A stretch of DNA of 64,000 nt, taken from assembly GCA_004009845.1 (NCBI GenBank), contig RMBW01000004.1, positions 682,001 through 746,000 of the forward strand, in the 5' to 3' direction. Source of the DNA: Davidsoniella eucalypti (lineage: Eukaryota; Ascomycota; Sordariomycetes; Microascales; Ceratocystidaceae). A program made the translations under genes and the position numbers. Numbering within the stretch: position 1 is the first letter of the stretch; each line of letters opens with the position of its first letter. This document shows positions 56,505 to 64,000 of the stretch, piece after piece. Below the pieces are notes generated by a model. That model was not told where the DNA came from and made no database searches. It saw nothing but the letters and a program-made list of their open reading frames with translations.

Positions 56505-59115
56505 CTATTCACAAATGTGTCGCTTATGTGTATACTCTAATACCGAAACCTCATCCCCAACCCTAATTACTGCATTTCGATGCTGCTTCGGTAGGTCGGT
56601 CTTACGATCGGAAACTACATACGTCATGTGCATCCCGAAGTAAATCTTCCCATTGACTCTGCGTGATCTTGCTAGAGTGACAAACGGCTCTGTATCCTTT
56701 TCGCCTGTTTTCTGGTCGATACATACCATTTGACAGCGCTGGCAAGGCCCGAGGACCCTAAACATCTGGTCCTGGATCTTGAGTGTCTGCCATTGCTCCT
56801 CACTAAACGCGCCATTAATACTGCTACTATCAGCGATTCTATCGCTAGACACTGCTGCAGGCTCTTCGTCTATCCTATCACCCACGACAATATTGCCCCG
56901 GAATGAAGATGCAGGGATTGGTCTGCCACCACCGACTTGTACTATTCTGCTGATTTCCTGTACACTAGCTTCGTGTATCATGAGAATAGGGCTTTCGTTT
57001 GCTAGTAACAGCCTGCCCGACGCTAATTCTGAGTCAGAATCGGGAGGAGATGGCAGGCCTGATGATGAGGGCTCTGTAGAACGTAGTGTAACGTGACGTG
57101 TGTCTGTGAAAGGCTTCCCGCTTCTCAACTTGCTAGTTCGCATTGATTGGCCTAGACCGCCTGGCGGGAAGCGAGCAAGCGCACACGGGACGCTGAGAAT
57201 GCTTGAGAAGAAGCTGGTAATTTCGGGATCGGCATATACCTTGGCCGTGATGTTGTCGCCACATACACGAGAGTTCACTAGGTCACATTGATTGCTAGGG
57301 TGTGTCGTGACTGGCCTACGGAATAATGCTGGATTCATCGACAGAGGCACCTCAATAGAACGTTCAGACTTGGGCAAACCGATATCAGGACCTTGATACT
57401 CAACCCTCAATACACCGCGAAGAAAGTCAATTGTAGGCCGGAGAAGCGCCATACCATAGTGCCGTTTCTGACTCAGGGCCTGACCTGTTCCTTGGTGTAT
57501 CAGACACCATTCACGATCCCAGGCCAAACCCTCAGGCTTCAATTCCCATGCAACATCGTCAGGTATGGTATAGCCACCGCAGCTCTTTATTGGATATACC
57601 ACCAGAGACTTGACCTGTAGTTTTCGAGTATCAACTGTGGGTGTCGGCTGTGTAGTTGCTACAGGTGGCGTAGCTTCACAGTAAAACTCTTGTATAAACG
57701 ACGCAAATCGATCGATATCTTCGCTGATACTCATAGCTCCAAAACTAGCTCGTATAACGCCTGTGGGCTTGCCGGAGATAATGTCGTTCTCGGGGCCGCC
57801 GCAACGATAGCCAGCTGAAAAGTTCTTTTTGATCTCCCAAGGCTCCAAGTTCAGTACTGATGCGATGCTTCCTGGAGCACAATGACCGCCAGTGCGTACG
57901 TAGAATTTGTTGATGTTGGCCAGTTTCTCAAACTCCTTAAGGCTAATCCATATGCCATTACCATCTCTGATATTGAAAGCCACGGGCCCTGACGACCCAA
58001 GCTCTGAATATAAGGCACATACTGGTGTACCATTATAGTGTCGAAGTGACCTTAAACTGTCCAGAAGCCTATGACGAAGATTTGTGATGTGTGAAGAGAC
58101 ATATTTCATACTGTGGTAAAGTGCAGTATGAGTCTTGAGTGCGGCTTCTAGTGCCATGATATTATGGAAAGGCAGCGTTCCATCTTCCAGTCTCTCGTGC
58201 AAAAAGGACGACTTAGACATGTGCCACTGCTCTTTCCCGCAAACCACGGTATCGACAGTTCCACCTCCGAAATATCGGCGACTATCGAATACTGATGCAG
58301 CTTCACGGCGTACGATCAAAACACCAAGATCGGGGAACCCGAAGATCTTGTATAAGCTAGCTACAGCAAAGTCAGGCGCTAGATCATGCCGCTGGAAATC
58401 AACGGGGGATGTAGCGGCAAGCGAAGAAATATCTAGAAGGGAATAGATTCGTCTGCGTCGGTTGTCGTCGTTGTTGTCTCGTTGACGCACGTCTGCGGCC
58501 CAGCGGTCTGGATATCGGCAACCAGTCACGTGAGACTGAGCTGTGTAAGCGAAGAGTGTCAAAGTTTCGTCTCTGTGACAGTGCTCTTTGGCAATAAGAT
58601 TTTCAACACCATCACTATCCAAAAATAGATTGGATTTGGCCTCTTGTCGAACTCCCACTATACTTGTATGACAGGCTTCATGATATACAAAATGGAATCC
58701 ACCTTCTTGGCTTCTGAATGCCTCACAGACGATCTTAGTAGCGGCAGTGGCATTAGCTGTGAAGACCAAATCAAAGTGATCCGGATCGGCATTGAAAAAC
58801 CTCAGTAACTGTAAACGGATATCTTGGATACGATATGTGGTGAGCTGTGATGGATATGAGCCCGAATGGGGGTTCCCAAAAAGCTCTGATGTCAAAGTCT
58901 GGGAAAAGGCGTCCATTAAGCTCTTTGAGCAAAGCGTTGTCCCCGCATGATCAAGATAGACGGCATCTTTAGATGTTTATTAGCGAACATATACTAATAT
59001 TGGATATAAATAATTATTTCGCGTTTGTTTATTGATTACCTTTTACCATTGGATATTGGATATCTCTAAAGGACTTTATCCGCCGTTCATAGGCTTCAAG
59101 GCTATCTGTGGACAT
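56505..59115 (-). CDS. hxB: Molybdenum cofactor sulfurase
   Basis: Transfers sulfur from L-cysteine to the molybdenum cofactor, activating xanthine dehydrogenase-type enzymes (Aspergillus hxB; mal/aba3 elsewhere). Two exons, 59115-59040 and 58966-56505, 845 residues, matching the family length. The short first exon (MSTDSLEAYERRIKSFRD) joins to DAVYLDHAGTTLCSKSL, the conserved family start. N-terminal aminotransferase class V domain: PLP lysine about residue 232 in SLYKIFGFPDLG, and the sulfur-carrying Cys about residue 388 in YVRTGGHCAPGS. From about residue 478 the MOSC domain: VKSLVVYPIKSCGGY, WDREWCLIH, FRGNIVV and CQRCQMVCIDQKTGEKDTEP. Both catalytic positions are present, so the enzyme should be active. 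Divergent with CDC6; both promoters share 59116-60434. Confidence 0.95.
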
Positions 59116-59783
59116 TATAAAGTGGGAGTAGGTTATTTGGCTTTATCTTCAGGTATTTAAACGTAAACAAAGAGATTTTTAACAAATGCTTTCAAGAAGC
59201 AGTTAGTGAAATCAAAGAAACAGCACAAAATAAAGAAATGGAATGGCTTGAATCGAGAGAGCTGATAGTCTTATGGTAATATCAGAGCTAACGTTTTCAG
59301 GGCCAATCTAAGTCCGTCTTGGAGCCTGACGGTGATAGCGGCACTTGTACATTTAGGCGTGGAGTATTTACACCCTTTTAGTTAGTTTACCTATGTAGCA
59401 TCTCCTTAGCTATTCTAAGACCCACCGTCCCATCTTTTGCTGTCTTAATACGGGGAATCACAGCATAACACAGTTGCTTGTCTAAGCTACAGCGCAACTT
59501 ATGCAGGTATATGGAGATGGTGGCGGGAAAAGTGCCCCCAATTACTAAATCACTAGAGTGTTGCCGCTGGAAATAGACGAAGATAGCAGGAGATAGAAGC
59601 AGCATTTAATGTGTGCTTCCGGGATATGCTTTGTTGCAAGGGTTATAATGCTAATCCGGAGACTACCGATATAAACCCTACAGCTTACAGACACAGCTAG
59701 GGTTGTTGAGGGTATAAGTCACATGAATAGGGTTATATTGATAAAGGCTCTATTTCCCGATTTAGACTAAATGAAATGATAAG
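59116..59783. other. Promoter side of hxB
   Basis: AT-rich region upstream of the MoCo sulfurase gene (minus strand). No further gene is supportable. Confidence 0.4.
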
Positions 59784-59859
59784 ACGCGTTCCATCCAGTT
59801 TACGCGATTAACGCGTGCTGCTCCTTCTGCACCGCGCTCCACGCTGGGAAGTCGCGAAA
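59784..59859. promoter_or_regulatory. Cluster of MCB/SCB-like cell-cycle motifs upstream of CDC6
   Basis: Two perfect MluI boxes (ACGCGT at 59784-59789 and 59811-59816), one near match (ACGCGA, 59802-59807) and an SCB-type CGCGAAA (59853-59859) lie within 76 bases, about 580-650 bases before the CDC6 ATG. In yeasts, MBF and SBF act through such sites to give G1/S transcription, and CDC6/cdc18 is a known target. Motifs are seen directly; binding is inferred. Confidence 0.6.
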
Positions 59860-60434
59860 AATTATGAGACTGGGGGCCCGGGATGTCGCGTTGCTATAGA
59901 GTAAAAGTTGGCACTGACCCGCCCATTTTGAGATGTTTTTGGTAGTGCTTCGTTGCTAGGTATATGGTCAGTTACAGTGCCTCACACCCAGTAATTTGTA
60001 GTAGCAATACTTGAGCTTCCTACTATTGCAAACAGCGAACGTATCTTGAAAATCACATTTCCTTTCTACTCAACTGTTTATTCACTGCACAAGCTCTTTC
60101 TATCTTATTGTTTATTCGCTTCTATTTCATGCATTTCGCATAACTTGATCCCCGAATTCTCATCGTGATTTTTTCTTCTTCGTCTTAACACCGTCCGTCG
60201 ACAAACCCTATTATCCGTCACTCGTTCTTGCCAAATTTTCAAACTTCGAACTAATCATTCACTCACTTGTCCATCGAGAGTGGCTATTACTCCATCTACC
60301 GAGCTATCGCATCGCATCGTTCGAACTGTTTTGTGCAACTTCCACAGGGACAAATACTCCCGCGTCCGATTGATTGGCTTGTCGCCCATCTGTTGTCTAA
60401 GAGCAACTACTCTTGCCGATAGATATCGCCTACC
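59860..60434 (+). promoter_or_regulatory. CDC6 proximal promoter and leader
   Basis: CT-rich plus-strand leader from about 60050 to the ATG at 60435, with the tracts typical of other leaders in this window. No TATA box stands out. Confidence 0.45.
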
Positions 60435-62421
60435 ATGTCTTCGCTAGGAAAGCGGACTCGCGCTTCTTCTCGGATTGGTAAGTGCCCTCTAGGGACTTAC
60501 AAGATATAGCAAAGATATCGACAAAGCTAACCCCTCTACAGCTAACCAGACAGCCGATGTCGATATTGTCCAAGAACAATATGTTCCCTCAAAGCGGGCT
60601 CGCCCTTCCAGAAAAAAGACCAGCTCCGTGATCGACAACCGCCATGGGGATACCGAAAATGTGCCTCCCGCCGAAGATGACGTCGTCGCTCCCCTCCGCG
60701 CCATATCCGAGCCGCCAGTCAAGCCACGCTTCAACCCTATGACGCCCACAACCAAGCGCTATCGCGATGTATCTGCTTCGCCATCGACACCTCGCACAGT
60801 AGTCATGTCGGCCGGCCGTCTCTTCAAACGTATGACACCACAGACGCCGCGCTATACCAAAGCCCCGGGCACACCAGGCACCGAATACGCAGGAACTGTA
60901 CCGTCAACACCATCTGCGCCAGTATACAAGTCTGTATATCACGATGTACGACAGCTATTTGCGCGAGGCTCGGACCCGGGCAAGCTGATTGGCCGTGATG
61001 CCGAGAAGGCCGAGATCGACGGCTTCCTGGCGCGCTGCGAGGGCAAGAAGGCTAGTGGCTGCTTGTACGTCAGTGGACCACCGGGCACCGGCAAGAGTGC
61101 CATGTGCACAGAGCTATCGCGCCTGGCTGCGGAGAAAACCGGCGTTCAGCATGCCTTTATCAACTGCATGAGTATCAAAAGCTCCAAGGACTTGTATATC
61201 CAGCTACTGATCAAGCTGGGCGACGACGAGAACGCGGTGCTGGGCTCTGATCCTGCCGAGGCACTGGCCGGTCACTTCCTCGCCAAGGACGGGCCGACAT
61301 ATCTGGTCGTGCTAGACGAGATCGATCATATCCTGACCATGGGCATGGAATCTCTTCCCAAGCTCTTCGAGTGGTCGCTACAGCGTCCCTCCCGTCTTGT
61401 TCTTGTTGGCATTGCCAATGCCCTCGACTTGACTGACCGCTTTCTTCCTCGCTTGAAAGCAAAGGGAATGAAGCCTGATCTACTCCCTTTCCTGCCATAC
61501 ACAGCACCCCAGATCAAGAGCATCATTCTTTCGCGCCTCAAGTCTCTCGTGCCACCCGACGCGCCTAATCCGAACTGGGTTCCGTTCATCCACCCAGCCG
61601 CCATTGAGCTTTGCTCCCGCAAAATCGCCTCACAGACCGGTGATCTCCGCAAGGCCTTTGAAGTCGTGCGGCGCTCTCTCGACATAATCGAGATGGATGT
61701 GCGTCGACAATTCGAGGAAGAAGCCAAGGAGTTCCTAGCCAGCTCGAACCGCAAGCCACTCGGGGAGACCGCCAACAACGCCGCGAACCTCCGTGCTGCC
61801 GCCGCCGGCTTAGTAGTCACCAAGACCGTTCCGCAGATCGTCCGGGAACGTATGGAGGGTCTCACCGCCGAAAATGCACCGCGCGTATCCATATCACACC
61901 TCAACAAAGTCACAGCAGCCGCCTTTAGCCATGGCACCTCACACCGCATGAAGACGCTGAATCTGCAGCAAAAGGCAGCTCTCTGCGCCCTGATTGCCCT
62001 CGAACGGCGCAACCGAGCGCGCTCCGATGCCGCCTTGGCTGTGGCAGCCGGCTTGACCACTCCCAGCAAGCGCGACGCGTCCATCTCTGCCCCGTCCGTC
62101 AAGACACTCTACGACGCCTACGCCAAGCTGTGCACGAGCGACTCCGTCCTGCATCCGCTAAGCAGCTCCGAGTTTCGCGAGGTCGTCGGCAGCTTGGAGA
62201 CGCTGGGTCTGATCAGCGCCGTCGATGGAAAAACCGGTGGACTGGTCGCTGCTATTGGCTCGGCTACACCGAGTAAACGCGGACGTCGCGGCGGCTTCAC
62301 TGGAACCGTCGATGAAAAGCGCGTGGCGAGCTGTGTCGGCGAGGCTGAGGCTGAACAGGCTGCCGAAGGTGTTGGTGCTGGCATTCTGCGCAGCATTCTC
62401 AGTGGTGATGCCTTGGAGTAA
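60435..62421 (+). CDS. CDC6: Replication licensing ATPase Cdc6/Cdc18
   Basis: Loads the MCM helicase with ORC and Cdt1 at origins. Two exons, 60435-60477 and 60542-62421 (GTAAGT donor, GCTAAC branch, CTACAG acceptor), 640 residues. N-terminal about 150 residues are disordered and basic with several CDK-type sites (SPSTPR, TPQTPR, TPGTP), as expected for cell-cycle control. AAA+ domain: GRDAEKAEIDGFL, Walker A GPPGTGKSA (about residue 193), Walker B VVLDEIDHI, sensor 1 VGIANALDLTDRFLPR, sensor 2 QTGDLRKAFEVVRRS. The C-terminal part (HRMKTLNLQQKAALCALIAL through SEFREVVGSLETLGLI) is the winged-helix domain. All ATPase motifs are intact. MCB/SCB motifs upstream support G1/S expression. Confidence 0.95.
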
Positions 62422-62996
62422 GGGCTGGATCTCATATTGGTGGTTTTAGAGCAAGCGAGGTTTTCATGATGGGGTTTCTTTTGCTTTCTGTTTTTGTCTT
62501 TTTTCATGTTGTTTTTGTTTCATCGTGGTTGGGCTTGATTTATGTTTGGCGTTATTCTGGCTTCATTTATGTTCATGACATTGAATCGGTTGGTTGACTT
62601 CTGCTACGAACTGTTGTCTGATATCATCTTGGACTTCATCTTTCTTTTCCTGTTTTACATCACGGGCTAATATGGCTCTCATACACATTACTATACAGAC
62701 TGATCCTGGCATAAGGGCTAGACGGCGTTACTTGTTTCTTTTCTTAATTTTCCATAGTGGTTCTCTTCTGGAGCTTTATTTATTCAACAGATTGACTTCT
62801 TTCTAATCCACCAATGACCCCAAAACGACCTAAATGCAAATTTATATGAAATAGTGAGTGACGTGCTGATATCTTATCAACTGATACTTTGAAGTCCGTG
62901 AAATATGATATACAGATCCCGGTGAAACCCCCATCCGTCTTGCTCAACTTATGTACACCACCAATATTGTGTTGGGGCGGTCTGTTGTGCCATGTT
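62422..62996. other. Intergenic region between convergent genes
   Basis: T-rich 3' flank of CDC6 and 3' flank of the FHA-type gene. No gene is supportable. Confidence 0.45.
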
Positions 62997-64000
62997 CTAG
63001 ATGGTCTGAACCCGTCCCTTCTCTTTGGTGGGCAATACGGTGCCATCTCTACCTACTCGACCGTCGTGAATGTTTTTTGCAGTGACATAGTCAACTGCTT
63101 CACGCCGCTTCTTCTCAAAGCACTCACTCTTTTCCCGTTCGCGTTCCACATACTTGACACGTCGGTCGTAGTCACGGTTTGCCTCAGCCTCGCGTGCCTC
63201 ATAGAACCGTGAGTCCCAGCGCTTGCGATCAGCCTTGAGCGCAGATGTGTCGAGAACTCGTGCTGTCGGCGAATCTAGCAAGGTCGGCTCACTATCGGGT
63301 GATGGCGCTGCGGGTCGCTTATGGGAGGATCCACCCCATGAGCAGTTGAATATGACCTTGGTGCATTCTTCCTTGTGCCCCCAAAGCATAAGCTCGTCGC
63401 CATCGTATAGGCGCATCCAGTAGCGTGACTCGGAAGCAAAGGCCGTGGGGTTGTAAGACTGGAGAACCACTCCATTTACGTGAATGCCACGAGTAGCCTT
63501 GGTCGAGACATAGAAATGATACTCATCCTCGGGTATGGCGGCTTGATGAGTACGGTTTGGCAGCCAGGGTAGATTGCTAGGCTTATCTCGAGATGCGTCA
63601 TAGCTTGGCGCCCATAGATGTAATCGGAATGCTGTCTTTGGGATCTTGGTCTCGGTCAGGATTGGATGTTGGACTAAGTTTTCTGGGCTACGTCCCCATG
63701 TAAGAACAGAGTCCGTGACATTGATGCTGATTCCAAGAACGGCCGAGTCGGGCGAAGATTCTATAGTTGCTAGAGTGCAGCTTTCGGAACCACCGAACTT
63801 TATTGGCGCTACAAAGTGGTTGTTTGATGCCGTGAAAACCTCGCTTCCGGCAGCAGATAGATTACGCCCTAAAGCGGGCGGGACCCCGATGGTTGTAGTG
63901 TTTGGCGTGATAGCTGTATCTTCGTCCGTTATTTTCTTCCAGTCTGTTGGGGGGAAATGTTTCATGGCAAGCTTCCAGAGTGGTGTCGTTCCCGGTTCAA
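62997..64000 (-). CDS. FHA-type fungal protein, 5' end outside the window
   Basis: Minus-strand frame open to the right edge; upstream of Met at 63965 it continues TTPLWKLA, so the true start is probably beyond 64000. At least 333 residues are visible. The central part resembles a divergent FHA domain: SVLTWGRSPENLVQHP (Gly-Arg motif), TKIPKTAFRLHLW, STKATRGIHVNGVVLQS (the Asn-Gly motif) and LYDGDELMLW. The C-terminal 90 residues are highly charged and probably coiled (DYDRRVKYVEREREKSE). I recall similar C-terminal FHA-like modules in fungal proteins with N-terminal kinase-like domains, but the rest is not in view. Phosphothreonine binding is inferred from the fold only. Confidence 0.7.
   Translation of the reverse strand, partial: EPGTTPLWKLAMKHFPPTDWKKITDEDTAITPNTTTIGVPPALGRNLSAAGSEVFTASNNHFVAPIKFGGSESCTLATIESSPDSAVLGISINVTDSVLTWGRSPENLVQHPILTETKIPKTAFRLHLWAPSYDASRDKPSNLPWLPNRTHQAAIPEDEYHFYVSTKATRGIHVNGVVLQSYNPTAFASESRYWMRLYDGDELMLWGHKEECTKVIFNCSWGGSSHKRPAAPSPDSEPTLLDSPTARVLDTSALKADRKRWDSRFYEAREAEANRDYDRRVKYVEREREKSECFEKKRREAVDYVTAKNIHDGRVGRDGTVLPTKEKGRVQTI

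Noticed and set aside
1..64000. CRISPR array, rRNA genes, telomere repeats
   Set aside because: No regularly spaced identical repeats, no rRNA-like sequence and no TTAGGG arrays were seen; the organism is a fungus.

Overview
This window looks like nuclear DNA of a filamentous ascomycete (Pezizomycotina). Genes are split by short introns with GT..AG ends and CTAAC-type branch points. Leaders are long and pyrimidine-rich. The conserved genes are fungal: an RCK2/Srk1-type kinase, molybdenum cofactor sulfurase, Cdc6, Rpb7 and an Mpo1-type dioxygenase. Degraded Tad1-type LINE retrotransposons are present. I cannot name the species.

Layout. (1) 1-6 kb: conserved flank with the RCK2/Srk1 kinase gene. 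(2) About 6-38 kb: an AT-rich accessory block of retrotransposon debris holding only a few intact genes. From left to right it contains: a minus-strand LINE split in two by a 2.77-kb segment; inside that segment a complete gene of a fungus-specific family (9335-10282) and pieces of a secreted-protein gene; a 2.75-kb element present twice in inverted orientation (15266-18011 and 32903-35674), each copy carrying a tiny signal-peptide ORF with its own TATA box; decayed tandem repeats (about 20.3-20.85 kb); a GC-rich zinc-finger-like gene (24080-25165); a plus-strand LINE remnant (about 26.2-27.98 kb); and the intact 672-residue secreted-protein gene (29487-31505) whose paralogue is the one broken up at 8.6-11.4 kb. 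(3) 39-64 kb: conserved gene-dense flank with a Cys-rich single-pass membrane protein, Rpb7 (-), Mpo1-like (+), an RS-rich protein (-), a secreted 441-residue protein (+), a 72-residue small protein (+), MoCo sulfurase (-), Cdc6 (+) and an FHA-type protein (-, running off the right edge).

The core genes do not form one pathway. They are ordinary housekeeping and signalling genes, some divergently paired (RPB7/MPO1-like; MoCo sulfurase/CDC6). The CDC6 upstream region has a compact cluster of MCB/SCB-like cell-cycle motifs.

The most unusual structure is the 2.77-kb segment inside the LINE. Its two ends are adjacent positions of one gene in permuted order, with no lost or duplicated bases that I can see on either side. 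That is what integration of a circular DNA would leave. The inverted 2.75-kb element with a small secreted peptide and the GC-rich zinc-finger-like gene are the next best leads.
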